Shown: positions 7,474-16,250 of the stretch, piece by piece
Position numbering within the stretch: the stretch's first letter is position 1
Layout of the letters: each line of letters starts with the position of its first letter
Source of the DNA: Gammaproteobacteria bacterium
Lineage (GTDB): Bacteria; Pseudomonadota; Gammaproteobacteria; Steroidobacterales; Steroidobacteraceae
DNA length: 50,864 nt
Direction: 5' to 3'
NCBI GenBank assembly: GCA_030039615.1
Contig: JASHVF010000383.1
Span: 1 to 50,864, forward strand
The notes under the pieces: generated by a model
Told to the model about the DNA's origin: nothing
Database searches by the model: none
Seen by the model: the letters and a program-made list of their open reading frames with translations, nothing else
Translations under genes and position numbers: made by a program

Positions 7474-8922
7474 ATGAGCCCGGCCGCGACCGAAGCCGCC
7501 GCACCCGGCCAGACGCCGGGCGCAGCGCAGCGCCTCGAGGCGGCGCTCGCCGCGCAGCAGGCTGCGTACCTGCGGGCGCCCGTACCCGGCTATCGTGAGC
7601 GGCGCGCCGATCTCGCTGCGCTGGCGCGACTGCTGGCCGAGAACCGCGAGGCGCTGGTCGAGGCGCTCAATCGCGATTACGGCAGCCGCTCGCGCCACGA
7701 GACGCTGTTCGCCGAGATCGTGCCGGCGCTCGATGGGATCCGCCACGCCCGGCGCCACCTGCGTCGCTGGATGCGTCCGCAGCGCCGCGCGATCGATCTC
7801 ATGCTCTTCCCCGGCGCCCGCAACCGCGTGCTGCCGCAGCCGCTCGGAGTCATCGGCATCATCGTGCCGTGGAACTTCCCCATCAACCTCATGTTCCTGC
7901 CGCTCGCGGCGGCCTTCGCCGCCGGCAACCGCGCGATGGTGAAGCTGTCGGAGAACTCACGCCACCTGGCGGCGCTGCTCGTTGCGACCGTGCCGCGCTA
8001 CTTCCCGGCGGAGAAGCTCGCGGTGTTCGACGAGACCGGGGGTGTGGGAGTGGCGTTCTCGCGTCTGCGCTTCGATCATCTGCTCTTTACCGGCTCGACC
8101 GACACCGGCAGGCGGGTGATGGCCGCCGCGGCCGACAACCTGACGCCGGTGACGCTCGAGCTCGGCGGCAAGTCGCCAGCGCTGGTGTGCGAGGATTTCC
8201 CGCTGCGCACCGCCGCGGAGCGCATCCTGTTCGTGAAGCTCCTCAACGCCGGGCAGATCTGCACCACGGTCGACTACCTGCTGCTGCCGCGCGCGCGCAT
8301 CGAGGAGTTCGGGGCGCTCGCCGCGCAGATCGTGCGCCAGCGCTATGCGGACCTCGCCACGCACGACTACACCTCGATCATCGACGCGCGTTCCTTCGCG
8401 CGCCTCACCCAGGCGATCGAGGAGGCGCGGGTACGCGGCGCCCGCGTGCTGCAGCTCCTGCCGGGCGCGCCCTGGGATGAGGCGACGCGCAAGCTGAGCC
8501 CGCACCTCGTGATCGAGCCACCCGGCGATATCCAGCTGATGCAGCGCGAGATCTTCGGACCGGTGCTGCCGGTCATCGGCTACGAGCGGCTCGAGGAGGC
8601 GGTGGAGTTCATCCGCGCGCGCCCGCGGCCGCTCGCCTTCTATCCCTTCAGCCGCCGCCGCGCCACCATCGACCAGCTGCTGACCCAGGTGATGTCGGGG
8701 GGCGTGTGCGTGAACGATGCGCTCTGGCACGTCGGTCAACACGACCTGCCGTTTGGCGGCGTGGGCGCGAGTGGCATGGGCCAGTACCACGGCGCGGAAG
8801 GCTTCGCGACCTTTTCCAAGCTGCGCCCGGTGTTCTACCAGGCGCCGGTGAGCAGCATGCGGCTGCTGTGGCCGCCGTTCGGCCGCCTGGCCGATCGCAT
8901 GCTGGATTTCCTCAGCCGCTAG
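7474..8922 (+). CDS. Coniferyl-aldehyde-type NAD(P)+ aldehyde dehydrogenase
   Basis: This is a 482-residue cytoplasmic aldehyde dehydrogenase that oxidises an aldehyde to the acid. The active site is intact: general base Glu229 in LELGGKSP and nucleophile Cys263 in GQICTT, 34 residues apart as usual. The segment IIVPWNFPINLMF is the cofactor-binding region. The short length, the variant GQICTTVDY (most families have GQxC plus other residues) and the C-terminal GGVGASGMGQYHG block match the class 3-like branch annotated as coniferyl aldehyde dehydrogenase (CalB), which also acts on aliphatic aldehydes. It follows the receptor by 16 bases and precedes an alcohol dehydrogenase, which fits consecutive alcohol-to-aldehyde-to-acid oxidation. 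The substrate named by the family should be taken as tentative. Confidence 0.88.
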   Translation: MSPAATEAAAPGQTPGAAQRLEAALAAQQAAYLRAPVPGYRERRADLAALARLLAENREALVEALNRDYGSRSRHETLFAEIVPALDGIRHARRHLRRWMRPQRRAIDLMLFPGARNRVLPQPLGVIGIIVPWNFPINLMFLPLAAAFAAGNRAMVKLSENSRHLAALLVATVPRYFPAEKLAVFDETGGVGVAFSRLRFDHLLFTGSTDTGRRVMAAAADNLTPVTLELGGKSPALVCEDFPLRTAAERILFVKLLNAGQICTTVDYLLLPRARIEEFGALAAQIVRQRYADLATHDYTSIIDARSFARLTQAIEEARVRGARVLQLLPGAPWDEATRKLSPHLVIEPPGDIQLMQREIFGPVLPVIGYERLEEAVEFIRARPRPLAFYPFSRRRATIDQLLTQVMSGGVCVNDALWHVGQHDLPFGGVGASGMGQYHGAEGFATFSKLRPVFYQAPVSSMRLLWPPFGRLADRMLDFLSR

Positions 8923-8966
8923 CTGCGGCACCCGCGCCGCGCGCCGATTCGCGCCGGCATTGTGCT

Positions 8967-8972
8967 TATAAT
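8967..8972 (+). promoter_or_regulatory. Perfect TATAAT -10 immediately upstream of the PQQ dehydrogenase
   Basis: TATAAT is an exact -10 consensus only ten bases before the ATG at 8983. Transcription would begin about four bases before that codon, so the mRNA would be leaderless or nearly so. There is no good -35 element. It implies that the PQQ dehydrogenase and cytochrome can be transcribed separately from the upstream genes. Confidence 0.45.
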
Positions 8973-8982
8973 CCCTGCCGGC

Positions 8983-10767
8983 ATGCTGCGGGCTTCACTG
9001 GTCACCTTGTTCTTCTGGGGCGCCGCGAGCGCCGCCCCCGGGCTGGCAATTGCCGCGGCCGCCGCGTCCAACGCGGACTCAGACGACGGCCAGTGGACCA
9101 TGCCGGCCAAGAACTACTCGGCCACCCGCTATAGCGGCCTCACCCAGATCAACGCGCGCAACGCGCGCTCGCTGCGCCCGGTGTGGACCTTCTCGACCGG
9201 GGTGCTCACCGGGCACGAGGGCCAGCCGCTGGTGGTCGGCGACACCATGTATGTCGTGACCCCCTGGCCCAACGTGCTGTACGCGTTCGATCTTTCCAAG
9301 GCGGGTTATCCGCTCAGGTGGAAGTACCGCCCCGACGTGAGCCAGAACGCTCTCGGCGTCGCCTGTTGTGACGCGGTGAATCGCGGCGCCTTCTACGTCG
9401 ACGGTGTGATCGTCTACAACCTGCTCGACGGACACACGGTGGCGGTCGATGCGCGCAGCGGACGCGAGCTGTGGAAGACGGCCATCGCCGACCTGGGGAG
9501 CGGAGAGACCGTGACCATGGCGCCGCTGGTCGTCGGCAATCGCGTGATCGTCGGCGCCTCGGGCGGCGAGTTCGGCATCTACGGATGGCTCAAGGGGCTC
9601 GACCTGAAGACCGGGCAGGTCATCTGGACCGGTCACAACATGGGTCCCGACGCGGATATGCTGATCCATGCCGCGACCTTCAAGCCGGCCTATCCCGTGG
9701 CGGCGGACGAGGGCGCGCACAGCTGGGGAAGCGACAGCTGGAAAAACGGCGGCGCGCCGGTATGGGGCTGGCTCTCCTACGACCCACAGCTCGATCTCGT
9801 CTACTACGGCAGCGGTAACGCCTCGCCCTACAACTCCGAGCAGCGTCCCGGGGACAACAAGTGGAGCGCCAGCGTGCTGGCGCGCCGGCCCGCGACCGGC
9901 GAGCTCATCTGGGCGTACCAGTTCACGCCCCACGACGGCTGGGACTACGACGCCACGGGCGCGATGGTGCTCGCCGATCTCACCGTCGGGGGCAAGCCGA
10001 CGCGCGCGCTGGTGCACTTCGACAAGAATGGTTTCGCCTACACCCTCGACCGGGCCACCGGCAAGGTCCTGGTCGCGGCGCCTTTCGTACCGGTCAACTG
10101 GGCGAAGTCGGTGGATCCCGCGAGCGGGCGGCCGCTCCTCGACCCGAGCAAGGAAACCGGCGTCTCCAAGGGCAACGTGAAGGGAATCTGCCCGTGCCTC
10201 GAGGGCGGCGTGAGCCCGAACTCCCCGCCCGCGTACTCGCCGCGCACGCACCTCTTCTACACCTCGACCAACAACCTGTGCATGGACTACGAGACGGGCC
10301 GCGTCTCCTACCTGCGCGGCACTCCCTACATGGGGATCAACAGTCCCTACAGCGCCGGCGCCGGCGGTTACCTGGGCTCCTTCATCGCCTGGGACGCGGC
10401 GAGCGGACGCAAGGTGTGGGAGGACAAGGAGCCTTATCCAAACTGGAGCGGCGCGCTGGTGACGGCGGGTGACGTGGCCTTCTACGGCACGCTGGACGGC
10501 TACTTCAAGGCGGTCGACGCCCGCACCGGCGCCGAGCTCTCGAGGTTCAAGGTGGGCTCCGGCGTGGTCGGCAACCCGATCACCTTCCGCGCTCCCGACG
10601 GCAAGCAGTACGTCGCGGTGTATGCCGGGATCGGGGGCGACTGGTCGCTGCTCGCGGGCGACACGCGCTCGGACGATCCGCGCGACATCCGCCTGCCGGC
10701 GGACTTCATGAAGGACATAGCGCGCCACACGAGTCAGGGCGGGATGATATGGCTGTTCGGACTATGA
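8983..10767 (+). CDS. PQQ-dependent alcohol dehydrogenase, predicted lanthanide type
   Basis: This 594-residue periplasmic quinoprotein of the methanol/ethanol dehydrogenase family oxidises alcohols and passes electrons to cytochrome c. It has a signal peptide (cleaved around residue 20-25), propeller 'W-docking' segments, and the adjacent cysteine pair at residues 128-129 that forms the disulfide over PQQ. The catalytic Asp321 sits in GWDYDATG; the second Asp (323), two residues on, is the position taken by Asp in lanthanide-dependent enzymes (XoxF, PedH) and by Ala, Ser or Thr in calcium enzymes. There is no C-terminal heme domain, so the separate cytochrome encoded next is the likely acceptor. 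ATG 8983 is preferred over GTG 8962 because the latter lies upstream of the -10. The stop overlaps the next start as ATGA. Family certain, metal inferred. Confidence 0.9.
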   Translation: MLRASLVTLFFWGAASAAPGLAIAAAAASNADSDDGQWTMPAKNYSATRYSGLTQINARNARSLRPVWTFSTGVLTGHEGQPLVVGDTMYVVTPWPNVLYAFDLSKAGYPLRWKYRPDVSQNALGVACCDAVNRGAFYVDGVIVYNLLDGHTVAVDARSGRELWKTAIADLGSGETVTMAPLVVGNRVIVGASGGEFGIYGWLKGLDLKTGQVIWTGHNMGPDADMLIHAATFKPAYPVAADEGAHSWGSDSWKNGGAPVWGWLSYDPQLDLVYYGSGNASPYNSEQRPGDNKWSASVLARRPATGELIWAYQFTPHDGWDYDATGAMVLADLTVGGKPTRALVHFDKNGFAYTLDRATGKVLVAAPFVPVNWAKSVDPASGRPLLDPSKETGVSKGNVKGICPCLEGGVSPNSPPAYSPRTHLFYTSTNNLCMDYETGRVSYLRGTPYMGINSPYSAGAGGYLGSFIAWDAASGRKVWEDKEPYPNWSGALVTAGDVAFYGTLDGYFKAVDARTGAELSRFKVGSGVVGNPITFRAPDGKQYVAVYAGIGGDWSLLAGDTRSDDPRDIRLPADFMKDIARHTSQGGMIWLFGL

Positions 10768-11243
10768 GGCGGCCCGGCGTCGCGGGACTGGCAGCGACTC
10801 TCCTCGCCGCCGCGGGGCTCGACGCGTGCACGCAGCAGGCGGCGCCGCCGGCTGTGAGCGCCAACGCGGCGCCCCCGGCGATTGCCTACGAAGCGCACCT
10901 CGCCGCCGGGGGCATCGTGCCGACCGGGAGCACGCTGCGCAATCCGCACGCCGGCGATGCGGCGATCGCGAAGAACGGCGCGCTGCTCTTTACCACCATG
11001 AACTGCGACGGCTGCCATGGGACCGACGCGAGCGGCTTCGTCGGTCCTAACCTCGGCGCCGGCCGCTGGCGCTACGGTGGCGCGGACGCGGAGGTGTTCA
11101 CCTCGATCTACTACGGCCGTCCCAGGGGAATGCCCGCGTTCGGGGGCGCGCTGGGGAGCGAGGGCGTGTGGTCACTCGTCACCTACATCCGCTCGCTGCC
11201 CGTGCCGGGCGTCCTGCCGACCGAGTCGTGGGAGCAGCCATAG
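10764..11243 (+). CDS. Class I cytochrome c, electron acceptor of the PQQ dehydrogenase
   Basis: This 159-residue exported protein has one heme c site, CDGCH at residues 81-85, and a distal methionine at about 123 in GMPAF, making it a mono-heme class I cytochrome c. The N-terminus is hydrophobic and ends LDAC near residue 21, so it may be a lipoprotein, although Asp before the Ala-Cys is unusual for a lipobox. The gene overlaps the PQQ dehydrogenase by four bases (ATGA) and is therefore translationally coupled to it, like the XoxF-XoxG and ExaA-ExaB arrangements. Its 3' end overlaps the trehalase gene. Confidence 0.9.
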   Translation: MRRPGVAGLAATLLAAAGLDACTQQAAPPAVSANAAPPAIAYEAHLAAGGIVPTGSTLRNPHAGDAAIAKNGALLFTTMNCDGCHGTDASGFVGPNLGAGRWRYGGADAEVFTSIYYGRPRGMPAFGGALGSEGVWSLVTYIRSLPVPGVLPTESWEQP

Positions 11244-12787
11244 CTGCCCGCCCCGATTACCCGCAGCCGCCGCAGGTTCTGTTCGGCGAGCTGTTCACCG
11301 CGGTGCAGACCGCCGCCATCTTCGATGACGGCAAGACCTTTGCGGACGCGGTACCGCGCGCCGCGCCCGAGACCATCCTCGCCGATTACCGCGCCGCCCG
11401 TCCCGGGACGCGTGCGGCGCTCGAGGACTTCGTCGCCGGGCACTTTACGCTGCCGGCGTCGCCCGACCCGGCAGCGGCGCCGGCGGCGCAGCGAACTCTC
11501 GCCGGGCACATCGACGCGCTCTGGAGCGTTCTCACGCGCACGACGGCGACGGCGCCGCGCTGGTCGTCGCTGCTGCCGCTGCCGCAGCCCTACGTGGTTC
11601 CGGGCGGCCGCTTTCGCGAGATTTACTACTGGGACTCGTACTTCACCATGCTGGGGCTCGTCGAGAGCGGGCGCCCCGACCTGGTCGCGGCCATGGTCGA
11701 GGACTTTGCGCACCTGATCGACGCCTACGGCCACGTGCCGAACGGCACGCGCAGCTATTACCTGAGCCGCTCGCAGCCGCCGTTCTTCTTCGCCATGGTG
11801 GGACTGCTCGACGACGGCCGGGACGCCGCTGCAGGCGCGGCGTTCGCGCGCTACCTGCCGCAGCTCAAGCGCGAGCACGAGTTCTGGATGGAGGGCGCGG
11901 AGGCTCTCGAGGCCGGGCGCGCTCACCGCCGCGTCGTGGCGCTGCCCGACGGCGCGATCCTCAACCGCTATTTCGACGATCGCGACACGCCGCGCGATGA
12001 GTCGTACCGGCAGGACACCGAGCTCGCGCGCGCGAGCGGCCGGCCGCCCGCGCAGGTCTATCGCGACATTCGCGCGGCCGCCGAGAGCGGCTGGGACTTC
12101 AGCTCCCGCTGGTTCGCCGACGGGCGCGCCATGGAGACCATCGTCACCACCGAGATCGTGCCCGTCGATCTCAACAGTCTGCTGTTCGGGCTCGAGAGCG
12201 CCATCGCGGCGGGCTGCGGGCACCAGGGCGACGCCGCGGGCGCGGCGGTCTTCCACGAGCGCGCGCGCGCGCGGCGCGCGGCCATCGACCGCTACCTCTG
12301 GGACGGCGCGCGGGGCGTTTACGGCGACTATCGCTGGACCGAGCGCGCGCTCATTGCGCGGCTCTCGGCTGCGGCAGCCTATCCGCTGTTCTTCGGCTGC
12401 GCCTCGCAGCTGCAGGCCGAGGGCGTGGCCGCCGCGCTGCGTCGCGAGCTGCTCGAGCCGGGAGGCCTCGTCACGACGCCTCTCATCACGGGGCAGCAGT
12501 GGGATGCCCCGAACGGCTGGGCGCCGTTGCAGTGGATCGCGGTGGCGGGGTTCAATCGCTATGGCGAGCGGGCGCTCGCCGAGTCGATCGCCCGAAACTG
12601 GCTGGGCAACGTACGGCGCGTTTACGCCGCGAGCGGCAAGCTGGTCGAGAAGTACGACGTGTTGACCGCGCGCGGCGGCGGCGGCGGCGAGTATCCGCTG
12701 CAGGACGGTTTTGGCTGGACCAACGGCGTGACACGTAAGCTCATGGCGCTCTACCCGCAGGCGGCGGCCGGGGACCCCGCCCCGTAG
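11228..12787 (+). CDS. treF: Alpha,alpha-trehalase (GH37), probably cytoplasmic
   Basis: This protein of about 519 residues hydrolyses trehalose to two glucoses. Both GH37 signatures are intact: PGGRFREIYYWDSY at about residues 125-138 and QWDAPNGWAP beginning near 424. There is no signal peptide in any reading of the N-terminus, which favours the cytoplasmic TreF form over periplasmic TreA. The frame is open back to 11168, but that part lies inside the cytochrome gene. GTG 11228 gives a 16-base overlap and an N-terminus just before the conserved PPQVLFGELF segment, so the exact start is uncertain. A sugar MFS transporter follows 14 bases downstream. Its presence behind two redox genes suggests an operon serving growth on several carbon sources. 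Confidence 0.88.
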   Translation: MGAAIAARPDYPQPPQVLFGELFTAVQTAAIFDDGKTFADAVPRAAPETILADYRAARPGTRAALEDFVAGHFTLPASPDPAAAPAAQRTLAGHIDALWSVLTRTTATAPRWSSLLPLPQPYVVPGGRFREIYYWDSYFTMLGLVESGRPDLVAAMVEDFAHLIDAYGHVPNGTRSYYLSRSQPPFFFAMVGLLDDGRDAAAGAAFARYLPQLKREHEFWMEGAEALEAGRAHRRVVALPDGAILNRYFDDRDTPRDESYRQDTELARASGRPPAQVYRDIRAAAESGWDFSSRWFADGRAMETIVTTEIVPVDLNSLLFGLESAIAAGCGHQGDAAGAAVFHERARARRAAIDRYLWDGARGVYGDYRWTERALIARLSAAAAYPLFFGCASQLQAEGVAAALRRELLEPGGLVTTPLITGQQWDAPNGWAPLQWIAVAGFNRYGERALAESIARNWLGNVRRVYAASGKLVEKYDVLTARGGGGGEYPLQDGFGWTNGVTRKLMALYPQAAAGDPAP

Positions 12788-12801
12788 AAAGGAAGTGATG
12801 C

Positions 12802-14091
12802 TTGGCGATTCCCGGTACTCAATACACTGAGGCCGCTGGCGGCGCAGCCGATCGCGAGGTGCGCACGCTGCGCCTGTTCGTGATCGCGCTCTTCTTCATG
12901 TTCGGCGGGATCACCAGCCTCAACGACGTGGTCATCCCGAAGCTGAAGGCGCTGTTCACGCTCAACTACGCGCAGGCGATGCTGGTGCAGTTTGCGTTCT
13001 TCATCGCCTATTTCCTCATCTCGATCCCTGCCGCGGGAGTCGTCGCGCGCATCGGCTACATGCGCACCGCGGCGCTCGGGCTACTCACCATGACCGCCGG
13101 CTGCCTGCTCTTCATCCCGGCCTCCTCGTCGGGCGTGTTCGGCGCCTTTCTGATTGCGATATTCGTGCTCGGCTCCGGCATCACCATCGTGCAGGTGGTG
13201 GCCAATCCCCTGATCTCGATGCTCGGCCGACCGCAGACCGTGCACAGCCGTCTGACCTTCGCCCAGGCCTTCAATTCGCTCGGCACGACGATCTTCCCGT
13301 ACGTGGGATCGATCCTGATCCTCGGCTCGCTTTCGCGGGTCGATCCGCAGAGGCTCGCGGGAGCCGCGCTCACGCTCTTCAGGAGCGAGCAGACGCAGGT
13401 CATCGTGCGCACCTATATCGGGCTCGCGACGGCGCTGGTCCTCATCGCGACGCTCGTCTGGCTCGCGCGCAACAAGCTGCCCGAGTCGAAGAGCGAGGCG
13501 CCGACGCTGCGTCATTACCTGAGTCTCTTGAGGGTTCCGCGCTTCAGTTACGGGGCCTTATGCATCTTTTTTTATGTGGGGGGTGAAGTTGCGATCGGCT
13601 CCCTGATCGTCAACTACCTGATGCAGTCGAGCGTATGGGGCGCCGGATCCGAAGACGCCGGCAAGCACATCATCTACTACTGGGGCGGCGCGATGGTGGG
13701 GCGCTTCGTCGGCTCCTATATGCTGCGGATCTTCTCGCCCGGCAAGGTGCTGGCAGTTCACGCCGCCGTGGCGATCGTACTGATCCTCATATCGGCCAAC
13801 ACGGTCGGCTTCATCTCCGGCTGGTCGTACCTCGCCATCGGGCTCTTCAATTCGATCATGTTCCCGACCATCTTCTCGCTCGCCTGCGAAGGGCTCGGGC
13901 CGCGGGCCGCGGAGGCCTCGGGCATCATCTGCGTGGCGATCGTCGGCGGGGCGGTGGTTCCCTGGATCACGGGTCGCGCCGCGGACCTCATGGGGCTCAA
14001 GGCCGCACTCATCGTGCCGGCCCTCTGTTACGCGGTGATCTGCGGGTTCGGGATCTTCGCGCGCCGCCCCGCCGCGCAGTCCGGGCACTAA
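12802..14091 (+). CDS. Sugar MFS transporter, FucP/GluP type
   Basis: This 429-residue inner-membrane transporter has about twelve hydrophobic segments. The opening FMFGGITSLNDVVIPKLKALF, the segment IVQVVANPLISMLG and the following LTFAQAFNSLGTT are conserved in the FucP/GluP proton:sugar symporter group, which takes up fucose, glucose or galactose. The best start is TTG at 12802, six bases after GGAAG; nearby ATG and GTG codons are out of frame. Placement 14 bases after trehalase suggests import of a hexose or of the disaccharide itself; the sequence does not decide which. Confidence 0.85.
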   Translation: MAIPGTQYTEAAGGAADREVRTLRLFVIALFFMFGGITSLNDVVIPKLKALFTLNYAQAMLVQFAFFIAYFLISIPAAGVVARIGYMRTAALGLLTMTAGCLLFIPASSSGVFGAFLIAIFVLGSGITIVQVVANPLISMLGRPQTVHSRLTFAQAFNSLGTTIFPYVGSILILGSLSRVDPQRLAGAALTLFRSEQTQVIVRTYIGLATALVLIATLVWLARNKLPESKSEAPTLRHYLSLLRVPRFSYGALCIFFYVGGEVAIGSLIVNYLMQSSVWGAGSEDAGKHIIYYWGGAMVGRFVGSYMLRIFSPGKVLAVHAAVAIVLILISANTVGFISGWSYLAIGLFNSIMFPTIFSLACEGLGPRAAEASGIICVAIVGGAVVPWITGRAADLMGLKAALIVPALCYAVICGFGIFARRPAAQSGH

Positions 14092-14123
14092 GATCTCCTC
14101 ACACAAGGATCCGGAGGCGATGC

Positions 14124-16250
14124 ATGAGTATGCGAGCACGGCTGACCGTCGTTGTGCTGGCCGGGGTGGCCGGCGCTGCGGCGTTCGCGGGGGCGAGTGT
14201 GGATAAGACGCCGCAGGCGGGAGCCGATGACCCTTACCTGTGGCTCGAGGACATCCACGGCGCCAAGGCGCTCGAGTGGGTCAAGGCGCAGAACGAGCGC
14301 TCGATTGCGGTGCTGCAGGCCGACCCCGACTACCGCAAGGACTACGATGCGATCCTCAAGGTGCTCGATGCCACCGACCGGATTCCCTACGGCGAGCTCG
14401 ATCATGAGTACGTCTTCAATTTCTGGCAGGACGCGCAGCATCCGAAGGGCATCTGGCGGCGCACCACGATCGCCGATTACGCGAATGCCTCGCCCGCCTG
14501 GGAGCTGCTCCTCGACGTCGACAAGCTCGCGCAGGACGAGCACGAGAACTGGGTGTGGCAGGGTGCCGACTGCACGCCCTCGCTGAAGCGCTGTCTGCTC
14601 ACCCTGTCGCGCGGCGGCGGCGATGCCGCCGTGATACGCGAGTTCGACCCGGACGCGAGGACCTTCGTCAAAGGCGGCTTCGAGCTCGCGGAGGCGAAGT
14701 CGCAGATCACCTGGCTGGATGAGGACACGGTGGTTTTCGGCACCGACTTCGGGCCCGGCTCGATGACTTCGTCCGGCTATCCGCGGATCGTGAAGCTGTG
14801 GAAACGCGGCGAGCCCATGGCGGACGCGCGTACCGTTTACGAGGGCCAGGAGAGCGATGTCGCCTCCGCCGGCATCGTGTTTCACGATCCGAGCGGAAGT
14901 ATCGCGCTGGTGCAGCGCAGTCCGAGCTTCTTCACGGCCGAGTACTACACACTCGCCGCGGATGGCACGACGCAGCGGCTGCCGCTGCCGCTCGGCGCGG
15001 ACCTGAAGGGCGCGCAGGCGCGCAGTCTCCTCTTCACCCTGCGTGACGACTGGACGCCGCCGGGCGGCGGGCCCATCGCCAAGGGCTCGCTCATCGCCTA
15101 CACGCTGCCCGTGCCCGCGAGCGCCGCGGCCGAGGGCGAGGTCTCGGTGCTCTACGTGCCCGATGCCAGCAGCTCGATCGCCGAAGTGTCCGCGGGGCGC
15201 GATGCCGTGTACGTCTCGATCAATCACGACGTCACCGGGAGCATTCACGCCTTCCGTCGGGACGCGAAGAGCGCCTGGAGCGATACGCGGCTCGATCTGC
15301 CCGCCGCCGGCTCGACCCGCATCGTCTCGACCAACACCTGGGGACCGCAGGCGCAGTTCCGCTTCGAGAGTTTTACCACGCCGACCACGCTCTACGCGTT
15401 CCAGGGGGAGGGCAAGCCGGTCGCCATCAAGTCCCTGCCGGCGCGCTTCGATGCCACGAATCTCGCCACCGAGCAGTTCTTCGCCACCTCCCGCGACGGC
15501 ACCCGGGTGCCGTACTTCGTGACCCGCTCGCGCAGCCTCACGGCGCCTGCGCCCACGGTGCTCTACGGATACGGCGGCTTCGAGATCTCCCTGACGCCGA
15601 CCTACTCGGCGAACTTCGGCATGCTGTGGCTGACGCGCGGCGGGGTGTACGTGGTGGCCAACATCCGCGGCGGCGGCGAGTACGGTCCCGCCTGGCACCA
15701 GGCGGCGCTGCTCGCGAACCGCCAGAAGGCCTATGACGATTTTCAGGCGGTCGCCGCGGACCTGGTGAAGCGCGGCATCACGACGCCGAGGCAGCTCGGC
15801 ATCATGGGCGGCTCGAACGGCGGGCTGCTGGTGAGCGCCAACATGGTGCAGCGCCCGGAGCTGTTCGGCGCCGTCGTGTGTCAGGTGCCCCTCATCGACA
15901 TGATCCGCTATACGCAGATCGGCGCCGGAGCCTCCTGGGAGGCGGAGTACGGCGATCCCGCGAGAGCCGCCGACCGCGCCTGGATCCTGAAGTACTCGCC
16001 CTACCAGAACGTGAGGAGCGGCAAGCGCTATCCGCCCGTGTTCTTCGTCACTGCCACGAGCGACGACCGCGTGACGCCGGTGCACGCCCGCAAGATGGCG
16101 GCACGCATGGAAGAGCAGGGGCACACCGTGCTCTTCTACGAGAACACCGACGGCGGGCACGCGGCGGCCGCCGATCACCGTCAGGCCGCCGAGATGTGGG
16201 CGCTCTCCTTCGTGTACCTCAAGCAGATGCTGCATCTCGCCGGCCCGTGA
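14124..16250 (+). CDS. Exported prolyl oligopeptidase (S9A)
   Basis: This 708-residue serine peptidase cleaves short peptides after proline. An N-terminal hydrophobic signal (about residues 1-25) is followed by the seven-bladed propeller, which begins at DDPYLWLEDIHG, and the C-terminal alpha/beta-hydrolase domain. The catalytic triad is visible: Ser564 in GGSNGG, Asp647 or Asp648 in TSDDRVTP, and His679 in DGGHAA. ATG 14124 lies six bases after GGAGG and begins the signal peptide; the same frame is open for 160 codons upstream, but that part overlaps the transporter gene. The stop overlaps the start of HutD (GTGA). A periplasmic location is inferred from the signal. Confidence 0.9.
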   Translation: MSMRARLTVVVLAGVAGAAAFAGASVDKTPQAGADDPYLWLEDIHGAKALEWVKAQNERSIAVLQADPDYRKDYDAILKVLDATDRIPYGELDHEYVFNFWQDAQHPKGIWRRTTIADYANASPAWELLLDVDKLAQDEHENWVWQGADCTPSLKRCLLTLSRGGGDAAVIREFDPDARTFVKGGFELAEAKSQITWLDEDTVVFGTDFGPGSMTSSGYPRIVKLWKRGEPMADARTVYEGQESDVASAGIVFHDPSGSIALVQRSPSFFTAEYYTLAADGTTQRLPLPLGADLKGAQARSLLFTLRDDWTPPGGGPIAKGSLIAYTLPVPASAAAEGEVSVLYVPDASSSIAEVSAGRDAVYVSINHDVTGSIHAFRRDAKSAWSDTRLDLPAAGSTRIVSTNTWGPQAQFRFESFTTPTTLYAFQGEGKPVAIKSLPARFDATNLATEQFFATSRDGTRVPYFVTRSRSLTAPAPTVLYGYGGFEISLTPTYSANFGMLWLTRGGVYVVANIRGGGEYGPAWHQAALLANRQKAYDDFQAVAADLVKRGITTPRQLGIMGGSNGGLLVSANMVQRPELFGAVVCQVPLIDMIRYTQIGAGASWEAEYGDPARAADRAWILKYSPYQNVRSGKRYPPVFFVTATSDDRVTPVHARKMAARMEEQGHTVLFYENTDGGHAAAADHRQAAEMWALSFVYLKQMLHLAGP

